In this document: positions 34,296-44,400 of the stretch, in pieces
Layout of the letters: each line of letters begins with the position of its first letter
Numbering within the stretch: the first letter of the stretch is position 1
Assembly: GCA_016795105.1 (NCBI GenBank)
Contig: JAEUIH010000050.1
Location: 1-56,023 of the forward strand
Reading direction: 5' to 3'
Source of the DNA: Planctomyces sp.
GTDB lineage: Bacteria; Planctomycetota; Planctomycetia; Planctomycetales; Planctomycetaceae
DNA: 56,023 nt
Translations under genes and position numbers: made by a program
The notes under the pieces: model-generated
Seen by the model: the letters and a program-made list of their open reading frames with translations, nothing else
Databases searched by the model: none
What the model was told of the DNA's origin: nothing

Positions 34296-34412
34296 ATGAA
34301 ATTCGAGGTGATAACCATCCTTACATTTTTGGGCTGTGTTCTGGCTTGCGCTGTTGGTTGCAAATTGCCCCAACTTCCTTCTGACTCGGTTCCTGAGGAA
34401 AGCACTTTTTGA
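34296..34412 (+). CDS. Very small lipoprotein, last gene of the array
   Basis: 38 codons: a signal segment ILTFLGCVLACAVGCKLPQL with lipobox-like ACAVGC, then a short tail. ATG 34296 is five bases after R'. No attC follows, so the cassette may be truncated by the array boundary. It may be a remnant of a larger lipoprotein. Confidence 0.4.
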   Translation: MKFEVITILTFLGCVLACAVGCKLPQLPSDSVPEESTF

Positions 34413-34864
34413 ATCGAATTATTGTGAGTAGGCGAGACTCGCGTCATTTGTGTTTGGACTTCTCCTGGATACGTGGCCGGTAACGCTCGTTAACCAGTTT
34501 TGTAGATGCCTGACGGTGACATTAAGTAGAACTATCGCGCCCGTTGAACTTAACCGCTTTGTGTGGGGCGTTGTTTTGTATTGTTTAGTGTAGTGGGATG
34601 GGCTGATGAGCAAAGAGGCCCTGGAGTTTGTGAATGGTTCACTGTAGCCGCCTCTCTCCGAGACGCGAAGAACGTCCACATGATCGTTCAGTGGACAGAG
34701 TGGATTTGCGAGTCTCGGAGAGAATCACCTACTTCGTATCTGCTCACCCGGACTTCTCAGCTCCGTAGCTTACCTGCCCGATTTGCTGCATTGATCATTG
34801 GTACTTTTGGATTGATCGTCGTAGGCTATGGGTTTACAACGTGATCTGAAATTGGGAGAGCGTG
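34413..34864. other. Right junction of the array
   Basis: About 450 bases without a supported gene. It holds a large hairpin at 34653-34723. No further attC can be recognised, so the array ends between 34291 and here. Confidence 0.5.
34653..34723. repeat. Nested hairpin at the right edge of the array
   Basis: TCTCTCCGAGAC (34653-34664) pairs perfectly with GTCTCGGAGAGA (34712-34723). A second stem GTCCAC/GTGGAC (34674-34696) lies inside. No T-tract follows. Its size is close to an attC hairpin but R boxes are absent. Confidence 0.65.
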
Positions 34865-35356
34865 ATGAAGGACAGCAGATGGATACTCATCCCCGGAAAC
34901 GGCATCTATGTAACTCAAAACTATCGTGCACAGGTTGAAGTTGTCGGGGAGCGCCAGGAGCGAACTCTGTCGATAGAAGGAAAAATTCAGAACATTCAGC
35001 TTCCTCGCGGAAGAATTCCACAAATCAAAGGGCTGAGTTCATTCGATCACAAAGGTCATTTAATCGCGTTTCGATTTGGTGGGCCTGATCATCCGGCGAA
35101 TCTTGTTGCTATGCACGGCCTGATCAATATGAGTGGCGGATTGTGGTATCAGATGGAGGCGAGACTGGCGGAAGCACTGGGGGAACGACCGGGCGAGATG
35201 AAAGTACTGGTTCAATACGATGACTCAACAGACATGATGCGACCACGGTCGTTTTGTGTTCATGCCACGAATCATGCTGGTCAGGAGTTCCATGAGCGAA
35301 TGTACAATTTCAATCCTCATATGGACGGTCGTCGTCACAACACGAATCGAGGTTGA
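34865..35356 (+). CDS. DNA/RNA non-specific endonuclease-like domain protein (163 aa)
   Basis: ATG 34865 after GGGAGAG; a GTG at 34862 is in frame. It contains D61-HKGH65-LIAFRFGGPDHPANLV, the DxxGHLIA motif of the Endonuclea_NS family, with N79 and N88 following as in the metal-binding site. The domain commonly forms the toxic C-terminus of polymorphic toxins. Here it is a short stand-alone protein with a strand-rich N-terminus and no signal peptide. It lies 450 bases past the array, in the same orientation, and might be a former cassette gene. The catalytic pattern appears intact. Confidence 0.7.
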   Translation: MKDSRWILIPGNGIYVTQNYRAQVEVVGERQERTLSIEGKIQNIQLPRGRIPQIKGLSSFDHKGHLIAFRFGGPDHPANLVAMHGLINMSGGLWYQMEARLAEALGERPGEMKVLVQYDDSTDMMRPRSFCVHATNHAGQEFHERMYNFNPHMDGRRHNTNRG

Positions 35357-35387
35357 AGGGTCATGATGATCTGGAGCAGTGGCACGC

Positions 35388-35442
35388 CGACGCCTGCGGC
35401 TTGCCGCTAAACAAACGCAGACGCCTGCGGCTAGCCGTTAAA
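35388..35442. repeat. Direct repeat GACGCCTGCGGCT(T/A)GCCG
   Basis: Two copies, each followed by a TAAAC, lie between the endonuclease-like gene and the convergent kinase gene. Confidence 0.65.
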
Positions 35443-38400
35443 CTAGGGGGCCATTTCGATTTGGCTGAGTTGGGTGAGGGCTTGCTGGATTTGTTGCTGG
35501 GATTCGGGGCGGTCAAGTTTGAGGCCGACTTGTCCGGTGACGAGCAGTGATTTTGCGTATTCGTAGGCCGCCTTCGTTTCCTCCGCCTTGCGGCAACTCT
35601 GGTTCGCAAGCTTCCAGGCCTTCTTAAGATTTCCGTGGTCTGCATATGCAAGAGCCAGTTCACGGAGCGCTCTAGGACGTTCCGGCGGCAGGACCAGCGA
35701 AAGCCTGTTCGCCCACTTTGCGATTCTCATCCACTGGCGTCGCTGTACGGCTCGTTCCGCTTCGCCGTTCCCTTCTGCTCCGCTGGCGTTGTCGGATTCA
35801 AAATGTAGTCGCAGCGCCATGGCGTAGTCACTCAGCACCCAGCTGTTATAAGTGACGATATAGCTGTTCTTCCATGAAATCTGCCAGGCCTGTTCAAAAG
35901 CCCTGACTGCATCTCCGGTTCGTTTGTGGTGAAGGTGCCAATATCCTTCCGTCATCAGCACGCAGATACTTGCCAGATTGTTTCCTGGCAGTATGTCAAG
36001 ACATCCGACGAGTTCGTCAACGGGCAGCTGACCTCGGCTTGCCCGGGCCCAGAGGCAGAGTGCCATGGGGCCAAACACGTTGTCGCCATGGCGAACGCAG
36101 GAATCAAAAATCCACTTCGCTTTTTGGAGAGCTTCGTTGAGATTGCCGAGCCCATACTGGCTCATGCCAATACTAAAGTGTGCAAAATGTTCTTCGAGGA
36201 GATCGCCAAGTTTGCTGAAAGCAATTGTTCCAGGAATTGCTTTTTGAATCGTGTCTTCGAATCGTGCGGCTCCCAGACTTCCAAGCGAGCTGTGGTTCAT
36301 GGCGTGAGCAGCGCCCCACTGATCGTTCAGCCGAGTACTCAGTTCCATCGCTGAGGCATAGTAGCGATCGGCACGGCTGTGCCATCCAAGGACCGCCATA
36401 TCATTGGCGTGGACAACGTAGTTGAATGCAAGAGCGGCCGAAGGAGGAAGTCGTTCGGCTCGATTCAATCCTGCCAGAGAAGCCCAGAGCAGATAGAGGA
36501 CGTTATGGCAGTAGTAAGCGTAACACAGTTTGCCCAGCAGATGGTTTGCCAGGTCGATGTGTCGATTGGGCTCTCGGGTCCTTTTCGACCAGGGAACACA
36601 ACAGTGAATCGTCTGCACGATGGATTCAAAAACGAGTCCCCACCAGAGTCCAGGGGGTGTCCGGGGGACTTTGACGCCTACGTGCCGCAGTGCTTCGATC
36701 GAGTATTCGATGCTCTGCAGAATCAACCCCAGCTTCAGTGCCAGTTCACTCTGGAGTCCTCGCGCATCCGCGATGTCGTATGATTCTTTTGCCAGCTGGA
36801 ACGCTCGGTCCAGTTCTTTCTTCGAATCGTCATATCTCCCAAGCTGCATCAGGGCTTCGCCGTTGCCGCGAGCGATTCGAAATTGAACGTCCTTCGGGGC
36901 GGTATCCGAGTTTCGCTGTGCGATGACGTACTGCTGAGAAGCTACGTCGATCGCAAATTGCGCTCTGGCCTGTCGTGCGGCGACCAGAGAATAAGCCAGG
37001 GCTTTCTTCTGATCTCCACATGAATCATAATGAAACGCAAGGTCATAGATTCTGGCAGTCGCACCGCGATTGTGCAGCTTGTCGCTTCCATCCACCAGAC
37101 GATTCAGGTCTTCGGCGGTCAGGCCGCCTTCAGTCTGTTCGATGACTTCTGCAAGTCGACGATGGATATTCCGGCGGGAATCCGGTTCCAGTCGATCAAG
37201 AATGGCATAGCGAATACGGTCGTGATACGTGTCGACTTTATCTCCTACCACTCGCAGCAATCGAACGTTACGCATTCTTGTCAGTGTCTGTTCGGGTGAT
37301 TCCTTTATCCCGGCTGCCGCAACGACTTCTGAAAGATGTACTGCCTGCCCGGAGACCGAAACCGCGTCCAGCAGCAGCTGCGCCTCTTCGGGAAGCTGTC
37401 CCAGCTTTCGAGCCAGTACGCCATGAATATCGGTGGTGTGAAACGCGTCTTCGTCCGGGTCAAAACATCCGGCGAGTTCCACCAGAAGGAACGGGTTTCC
37501 ACCAGCCTGAGCATGAAACTGTACAGCACGCCGCCGGACGACTTCATCGTTACGGCCGACAACATTGATGACCAGCTGCGTCGCATCTTCCAGTGACAAT
37601 GGTCCCACACTGATGAGTCGGTCTCCAAACGAGACACCATTGTCTTCCTGACGCTCTGTCCACTCAGTCAGGAACGGACTCGAATCGGCCTCATCGGAAC
37701 GAAAGCTTCCGAGAAACAGGACCGACGGTGCCGCAGGTGGCCGGAGGATCTCAAACAATGCTCCCGCACTGTCTGTATCACCCCACTGAAGGTCGTCAAC
37801 GAACCAAACCAGCGGAGTCTTCTGGCCGATTCGATCCATCAGAAGTCGTAGTGCCGCGAATGCTCGCTGCCGAACCTGCTGCTGATCCAGAGCATCGAGT
37901 CGCCCGCGAGGCGCCTGTGCAACGATATCGCAGCGTCTGAGTACCGGAAAGACTTCTGCGAGCAGTCCGATATCGTCCGGCAGGAGCAGTGCAGCAGCAG
38001 CATCCGGCAATGTTCTGAGATGTCCGGTGAGTGCATCAATGATCGTGTCGAGCGCCTTAAACGGAACGGACTCACGGTCATAACACCGCCCAGACATGAC
38101 GACCAGCGACGGATCGCTCCGAAGCACCGACAGAAATGACTCGGCAAGGCTCGTCTTTCCTTCTCCGGATCGCCCCTTAATGAACACGGTGACCGGAGAC
38201 TGAGATCTTCGGAAGATCTTCAGCGCCTCAGCAAGCGCGGCCGTCTGAGATTCTCGGCCAACAAGCACGTCAGACGTCGATTCATGACTTCTCATCTCAG
38301 GAATCGCCGACGCGACGACTCCCGCGATGTGCAGCGGATCCGGTCGATCACTCGGTTCCCGGGCAAGTAGTTTCATGCAAAGATCGGCAAGATCCGTCGG

Positions 38401-39693
38401 CAATGACATATCAGAAGTGGCGAGCTGCGGAGCAGCTGTTTGTCGTTCAGCGACTGTTTGCTGGTCAGCGGCAATTTGTTGATCAGCAGGCGTTTGCTTT
38501 TCAGTTGTTGATTGTTTCTTCAGGGTCAGTGGCGGCGCATCGGAATGTTGCTTCTCCTGAAGAACTCGTAGTGCGTCTCCCTGAAAAGGTCGTCTGCCGG
38601 CCAGAGCTTCATAGAGCATTCCACCGAACGCATACCAGTCGGCAGGCGGCCCGACCTGTCCACCGGCTGCCTGTTCAGGGGCCATGTAAGCGGGAGTTCC
38701 GGCGACCAGTCCGGTGGCGGAATACACGCCCGCTCGATCGAGTTCGGAGACCAGTCCAAAGTCGAGAATGATCACACGGCCCTGGTGCGTGACCATTACG
38801 TTGCCCGGTTTCAGGTCGCGATGAACGATCCCTCGAGCATGCAGTGCCATGAGTCCGGCGGCAAGTTGAGCAAGTGCATCACGGAGCCGGGCGAGGTTCA
38901 GTATTCCGGATGGTCGCACATACTCCAGAAAATTCGTTCCTTCCAGCAGGTCCAGCGTAATGAACCACTGGCCTCCGTCGTTTTCGAGTGTCCTGAGTCC
39001 AACGAGATTGGGATGGGTCACATCGGCGAGTGCGCGGAATTCCCGTTTAAACCGATGCAGTGATTCACCACTCACAGCGGGAAGCGTTTTCAGTGCCACA
39101 CGATGGCCCCGAGTGAGATGGATGGCTTCGAAGACTGCCCCCATACCTCCCCGGCCCAGCTCTCGCATCAGTCTGTATTCGCCAAGCCGTGAGGCGACGA
39201 GGGGCTGACGGCCGGTCTCCATGTCTGCCGCGGCAATCTGTCCTTCCGACATCGACGCGCTGCTAACATCCAGAAACAGTCGACGGATCAGTCCATCGTG
39301 TTCCGGCAGCATCTCAATGTATTCTTTCGCTGTTGGTACTTCGCCCGCTTTCCGCCGATTCCGGATTTCGTATTCCAGAAGATTCCGCAGAAGTGTTGCC
39401 TGGTCGTCGTTGGCGACCTGCACAAGGTAAGATCGAAGGTCTTTTCGGCCGCTGCCTCCCTGAGCATTCTCGGATTCGCGCTCTGCACTGTAGGCCGCGC
39501 AGACTGAGATCACTTTGTCGAAAGCACTGTGCGTTCCCAGCATTGATTGCTCAGCATCGGTGGCTGGAACTGCCGATGACGGCCTGATGACTGAGTTGGC
39601 GGATTCGTCTGCCGTCCTGATGAGGGTGGGCTGGTGGGCCGAGTCCGAGTTTCCAACTCCAGTAGAAGAGTCTTTTGGCGGTGGATCAACCAT
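35443..39693 (-). CDS. Serine/threonine kinase fused to an AAA-type ATPase and helical repeats (1416 aa)
   Basis: The kinase domain lies at about residues 165-440: glycine loop ELGRGGMGAVFEA, catalytic HRDLKPGNV, DFG in ILDFGLVS and APE in AYMAPEQA. A STAND-type ATPase follows with Walker A GRSGEGKTS near 509 and Walker B VWFVDDLQWGD near 629. About 500 residues of TPR-like helical repeats end the protein. This is the PknK-like architecture in which a kinase and a signalling ATPase are joined. Planctomycetes have many such proteins. The upstream 39774-41045 gene is on the same strand with an 80-base gap, so they may be co-transcribed. Inputs and targets are unknown. Confidence 0.9.
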   Translation of the reverse strand: MVDPPPKDSSTGVGNSDSAHQPTLIRTADESANSVIRPSSAVPATDAEQSMLGTHSAFDKVISVCAAYSAERESENAQGGSGRKDLRSYLVQVANDDQATLLRNLLEYEIRNRRKAGEVPTAKEYIEMLPEHDGLIRRLFLDVSSASMSEGQIAAADMETGRQPLVASRLGEYRLMRELGRGGMGAVFEAIHLTRGHRVALKTLPAVSGESLHRFKREFRALADVTHPNLVGLRTLENDGGQWFITLDLLEGTNFLEYVRPSGILNLARLRDALAQLAAGLMALHARGIVHRDLKPGNVMVTHQGRVIILDFGLVSELDRAGVYSATGLVAGTPAYMAPEQAAGGQVGPPADWYAFGGMLYEALAGRRPFQGDALRVLQEKQHSDAPPLTLKKQSTTEKQTPADQQIAADQQTVAERQTAAPQLATSDMSLPTDLADLCMKLLAREPSDRPDPLHIAGVVASAIPEMRSHESTSDVLVGRESQTAALAEALKIFRRSQSPVTVFIKGRSGEGKTSLAESFLSVLRSDPSLVVMSGRCYDRESVPFKALDTIIDALTGHLRTLPDAAAALLLPDDIGLLAEVFPVLRRCDIVAQAPRGRLDALDQQQVRQRAFAALRLLMDRIGQKTPLVWFVDDLQWGDTDSAGALFEILRPPAAPSVLFLGSFRSDEADSSPFLTEWTERQEDNGVSFGDRLISVGPLSLEDATQLVINVVGRNDEVVRRRAVQFHAQAGGNPFLLVELAGCFDPDEDAFHTTDIHGVLARKLGQLPEEAQLLLDAVSVSGQAVHLSEVVAAAGIKESPEQTLTRMRNVRLLRVVGDKVDTYHDRIRYAILDRLEPDSRRNIHRRLAEVIEQTEGGLTAEDLNRLVDGSDKLHNRGATARIYDLAFHYDSCGDQKKALAYSLVAARQARAQFAIDVASQQYVIAQRNSDTAPKDVQFRIARGNGEALMQLGRYDDSKKELDRAFQLAKESYDIADARGLQSELALKLGLILQSIEYSIEALRHVGVKVPRTPPGLWWGLVFESIVQTIHCCVPWSKRTREPNRHIDLANHLLGKLCYAYYCHNVLYLLWASLAGLNRAERLPPSAALAFNYVVHANDMAVLGWHSRADRYYASAMELSTRLNDQWGAAHAMNHSSLGSLGAARFEDTIQKAIPGTIAFSKLGDLLEEHFAHFSIGMSQYGLGNLNEALQKAKWIFDSCVRHGDNVFGPMALCLWARASRGQLPVDELVGCLDILPGNNLASICVLMTEGYWHLHHKRTGDAVRAFEQAWQISWKNSYIVTYNSWVLSDYAMALRLHFESDNASGAEGNGEAERAVQRRQWMRIAKWANRLSLVLPPERPRALRELALAYADHGNLKKAWKLANQSCRKAEETKAAYEYAKSLLVTGQVGLKLDRPESQQQIQQALTQLSQIEMAP

Positions 39694-39773
39694 TTGGACC
39701 TGGAATAAAATATGTCAGAGTGAGTTCAATGAGCTCGACGGTGGTGAGAATCTCCAGGTGAGTGTTACGGATT

Positions 39774-41045
39774 TTAGTCACGACATACAGCAAATGCTTC
39801 AATTTCTATGAGCAAATCCTCGAAAGCAAATCCTGATACTCGAAATGAGGTCTGCACGGGACCCGGAGTCGGGTAAAACTCCTGTTGAACTCGATCGATC
39901 ACTGCCTTCGTCTGAGCAATCTGATCCCAGTCTCCGTCAGCGGCGTAGTAGACGAAGAGTTTCACAACGTCCGATTCCTTCAGGTTTCCTTCAGCAAGGA
40001 CGCTGCGAATAAATCGAAACACGTTTCTGGCCTGAGTCTCCATGTCGCTGCCAACGGCCTTTGCTTTGTTGTCTGCTGAGATCTGACCTCCGATAAACGC
40101 CCAGGGGCCAATTCTCCAACCCTGAGTAAACTGAGTATTTGGGATACTCCAGTCCCAGTGATTTTCAGGCTGCAGCCGCTGCTTGTCGTCGCCCAGAACA
40201 CCAATTCCTTCGACCTGAATGAGTTCATTGACGTTGGGGAAACCTGTGATGCGAAGCCCGGCTCCGGCAGCAGATGGAATTGACATATAACGTCGGCGAA
40301 CGTTGGTCATCTTCTCCCAGTAGTCCGTCACTTCGCGACCTTCGCCAAAGAAGCGGAAGTAGGTGTTCTGCTTCATCAGGCTGTGGCGGTCACCTCCGGC
40401 AGCACGCAGCATCGTGTCGAGATTCCGAAAGGCATGGTCGGTCTGGATCTCAATGTCTCCTTCGCCCAGCACCGTTCCCGTCTGGTCCAGTGATCTCTGG
40501 CTGCCGGTGAAGATCATGTTGCCGACTTTCCATCCCTGCGAAAATGGAAGCTTCTTCCGCCAGCCCCAGTGTCCCGGAGGAGACAGAAGCTCCTTCTGTT
40601 CACCAACAACAGCCCATGCGTCGATCTGAATGAGTGCGCCCTTTCGGTCCAGCCCGACGCGGATCTCTGTCGTTGTTGGTCCGGGATCTGTGAAGTAGCC
40701 GATTCGGACCTGATCCACTTCATCGAGGAAATTCTGAACAGATGCCTGATCGCCATCACATTGAAAATAAATGTTGTGTTTGACGACATCTGTCATCGAT
40801 GCGCCGGCCTCTGCGAGGACCCGCTTCAATGTTTCAAAGCAGTTTCGGGTCTGCGTGGCGATGTCGTCACCTGTGACTTCGCCACGTTCATTCAACGACA
40901 TAATTCCACCAACGAGGATCAGATTGCCAACACGGACAGCCTGAGAGCCCTGGTGATTCTTTCCGGTAATGAATTGCTGTTTCACTGCGAAAACCCTGAC
41001 CGAATTCGATGGACGAAAGGTAACCTGCACGCTGAGCCAACGCAT
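39774..41045 (-). CDS. Triple RidA/YjgF domain protein
   Basis: 423 aa made of three tandem RidA-like domains (about residues 25-155, 160-290 and 295-423). Each has a GNLILVGG-like or GNMIFTGS-like strand and a TRN-F-x-x-L/ARNVF-like helix. They end in TEIRVGLDRKGALIQIDAWA, GLRITGFPNVNELIQVEGIG and QTSFRVSGFAFEDLLIEIEA. RidA proteins are usually single-domain trimers that deaminate reactive enamines or imines. A covalent trimer in one chain would reproduce that quaternary form. The catalytic Arg is seen in some repeats but not confirmed in all. The first 20 residues may be extra. Confidence 0.8.
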   Translation of the reverse strand: MRWLSVQVTFRPSNSVRVFAVKQQFITGKNHQGSQAVRVGNLILVGGIMSLNERGEVTGDDIATQTRNCFETLKRVLAEAGASMTDVVKHNIYFQCDGDQASVQNFLDEVDQVRIGYFTDPGPTTTEIRVGLDRKGALIQIDAWAVVGEQKELLSPPGHWGWRKKLPFSQGWKVGNMIFTGSQRSLDQTGTVLGEGDIEIQTDHAFRNLDTMLRAAGGDRHSLMKQNTYFRFFGEGREVTDYWEKMTNVRRRYMSIPSAAGAGLRITGFPNVNELIQVEGIGVLGDDKQRLQPENHWDWSIPNTQFTQGWRIGPWAFIGGQISADNKAKAVGSDMETQARNVFRFIRSVLAEGNLKESDVVKLFVYYAADGDWDQIAQTKAVIDRVQQEFYPTPGPVQTSFRVSGFAFEDLLIEIEAFAVCRD

Positions 41046-41442
41046 CAGCTGCGGCGAGGAACTCTAACGCTGGCCTGACATTCCTGCCACCGTCAGCAAC
41101 AAAACGATCCTTCAATGTACTCATCACGCTTCGTCATGACGACGAGTGCCTGACTGGGATTCCCGCCGCGTCTGTGAGGCCGCAACGACTCCATTGACGT
41201 GACTCATAACTGCCTGAAACTGGTCAGCCATTCTCCCTGCTATCAGCTTTGTTAATGGTACTACGTGATCACTAACGGGCGAAAGCAGACAATTCCGGGG
41301 GACCTGAAATGCCAACGCCCAAATTGCCCTGATCCTGGTCGAATTCTCTTCCACTCCGCGGCACTGTTTCCTCGACGAACGCGGGACTAGTGCAGTAGAA
41401 TGCTTACACGTGGGAAGTCTCCGAAACTGTAAGGACAAGGGC
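41046..41442. other. Divergent intergenic region
   Basis: Nearly 400 bases between the RidA-like gene (left) and the beta-helix gene (right). It includes a CATCACGCTTCGTCATGACG repeat near 41123, related to those at 7323. Promoters for both genes are expected here but I cannot assign boxes with confidence. Confidence 0.4.
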
Positions 41443-44400
41443 ATGCGCGTGAAGTCTTTCGTTCAATCCTGGCTCCAGCAATCGTTGAGTCCCGTATTTC
41501 GGTCAAAGAGACTTCGCAGGATGCGGTCTGTTCGCCTCTGTGCGGAACCGCTTGAGATTCGCACACTGCTGACTCAGTTTCACGTTACGAATCTCAACGA
41601 TTCTGGCGCCGGAAGTCTTCGTGAAGCGATTGCCCTGGCAAATGCGAATTCCGTCCCGGATGAGATTTATTTTGATATCACTGGCACGATCCTTCTGACA
41701 TCCGGACAGCTGTCGATCACGGACAGCCTCACGATCGTTGGGCCGGGGCCTGATCAATTGACAGTGAGTGGCAATAACCAGGCGTTCCGGGTGTTTCTGG
41801 TTGACAATGCCAGTGACAGTCTGATCGACGTTGTGATCAATGGGCTGACAATTCGAGATGGCGGCAATGGAACGGCGGCGATTGATGGAGCAGGAGTGCG
41901 GAGCAGTGAAAATCTCTCGATGAATCGCGTCGTTGTTGCAGGTAATAATGCGGGGAGCCAGGGTGGTGGTGGTATTCAGATTTTCGGTGGCAGCATTGTT
42001 CTTCAGAACAGCACGGTGTCCGACAATCGTGCGAATCAGGGAGGTGGGGTCGAGCTATTCGGAAGTCAACACACAATCATCAATTCGACGATCTCCGGCA
42101 ATCAGGCGAACGGCCACGGCGGCGGACTGCTGGCTATTCTGGGACCGACCATGGTCCGCAACTCGACAATCACTGGTAATCGCTGCGATGCGGATGGCGT
42201 TGGAGGTGGCGTCAATGGGGGCGCAGCGGGCAACGCTGGCTTGTTAACTCTGCACAACACGATTGTTGCGGGCAACTTCCAGGGCACTGGCACGACGCCG
42301 TTTGACGCTGCACACCTGACATCTGCGTCCTCATACAACTTGATTGCCTTCGCGGGGCCGGATGTAGGTGTCACAAACGGGATCAACGGAAATATCGTCG
42401 GGGTGAACGGCGTCGGTCTTCGAGAGATCAACACAATTCTGGATACGAGTCTGGTCAACAACGGTGGAGGCATTTTGACTCATTCGCTGATCGCCGGCAG
42501 TCCAGCCATCAACGCCGGAAGCAACGCGCAGGCGCAGAATGCCAGCGGTGCAGCGCTCACGAGCGATCAACGCGGGTTTCCGGCACCAAGGATTTCAGGA
42601 GCGACCGTTGATATGGGCGCCATCGAGATGTTCTCAACTTCGATTGTGGTCAACCTGGCCATTGATAAGTTTGACTCAAACCTCGGGGCAAACGACCTCA
42701 GTCTCCGGGAAGCGATTGCTCTGTCGAATGGAATCGCTGAAATCACGACGATCACATTTGCACCTGCTCTATCCGGCATGACGATCGAACTGTCACTGGG
42801 AGAACTTGAGATTACCTCCAGTGTGATTTTGTCCGGACCCGGGGCGAACAGTCTTACATTAGACGCGAATCATACGTCCCGCTTGATGCGCGTCGGCGGT
42901 GCCGGGCCAACAACCGTCTCTCTGGTCGGGTTGACTCTTCGCGGCGGCAATGGTGCAGGCGGGGGCACCAGCGGCTTTGGCGGAGCCATTTATCTCAGTG
43001 ACGGGCTGGAAGGAAATGATCGTCTGGACCTGCAGGATTGCGTGTTGCTGGACAACGTGGCAGAGATGGGAGGCGCGATCTACGCACTGGACACGGTATT
43101 GAATCTGGTAAACTGTCAGCTCGTTGACAATACAGCGACTGGCTCTGGTTTGACGCGTGGTGGAGGTGCGATTGCTTCACATTCCACATTCACAACGATC
43201 ACCAATTCAGTCATCGCTGACAATTCTGCGGTTGGTGTGGGTGGTGCGGTTTACAACTATACAGATGAAACCGCGGTGCAGGAACGCAGTAGTGTGCTGA
43301 CGATTAACGACAGCACCGTCCGCGAAAATTCTGCAGTGGAAGGTGGCGCGATCTTCGCATGGAACCGGAACCAGGGAGAAGCGGCAACCGTCTACCTTCA
43401 AAATTCCACCTTCGAATCGAACATTGCAGTCGAAGGTGGCGGTGCCATGATGACAAACAGTATTGCACAGGTCCTCGCGTGCCTGATGCGAGATAATTCT
43501 GCCACCAGCGGCGGCGCTATCTACAACTACAGCGGCTCGGTGACGATCATCAACAGCACGCTTTCAGGGAATCGAGCGAGTGTCTTTGGGGGAGCTATTT
43601 GGAATCTGTTGCGAGGTTCATTGAATATTCTGCACAGTACTGTTGTCCTTAATCGTGCCGATTCAGATGGCAACGGTTACGGAGTCGGGGGTGCTGTCAG
43701 TGAGTTTCTTGCCCCTGTTGTTGCGAGGAATTCCATCTTCGCTGGCAATGTACGGGGAGTTGCAGGCGCAGAGACTCCAGACGACGTCACTCGGGACCCG
43801 GCCACAACGTCACCAGTGTTTCTGGCATCAGGCACGTTCAACAATCTGATCGGTGACCCAAATTCGGCTGGAGGACTTGTTCACAACCTGAATGGCAACA
43901 TTCTTGGCAACGGCGCAGGTGGATTGCGTCCACTGAATCAGATCGTGAACCCGTTACTGATGGCGAACGGAGGTCCAACGATGACACACGACCTGGTTAC
44001 TGGAAGCCCTGCGCTGGATGCCGGCTCGCCAATTGGTAACGTGCTGATTGCTCCACTGTCTGCCGCTTCAGCAACATTCGCTACTGATTTTACCCCCGTC
44101 ACAAATCTCCTGAACGGACCGGGCCTCACGGTTCAGAATCTTCACACGACTGATGATGGAACCAGTCGCTGGACGACGAATGCCCCAAGTGGATCGGGCA
44201 ACGACTATTTTACTGGTTCTGTCCCGGCACCCTCCATCACGTTTACTCTTGATGGGATTCGGTTACTGACGCATGTTTCGCTCTGGGGAAACTCCGACGT
44301 GGCTGTCAACAATGACGTAAAGCTCCTGAAGCTGGAGTTCTCCGTAGACCGTGGTGCGTCGTATTACAATTCCGTATCCCTGTACAAACCACGCTATTCA

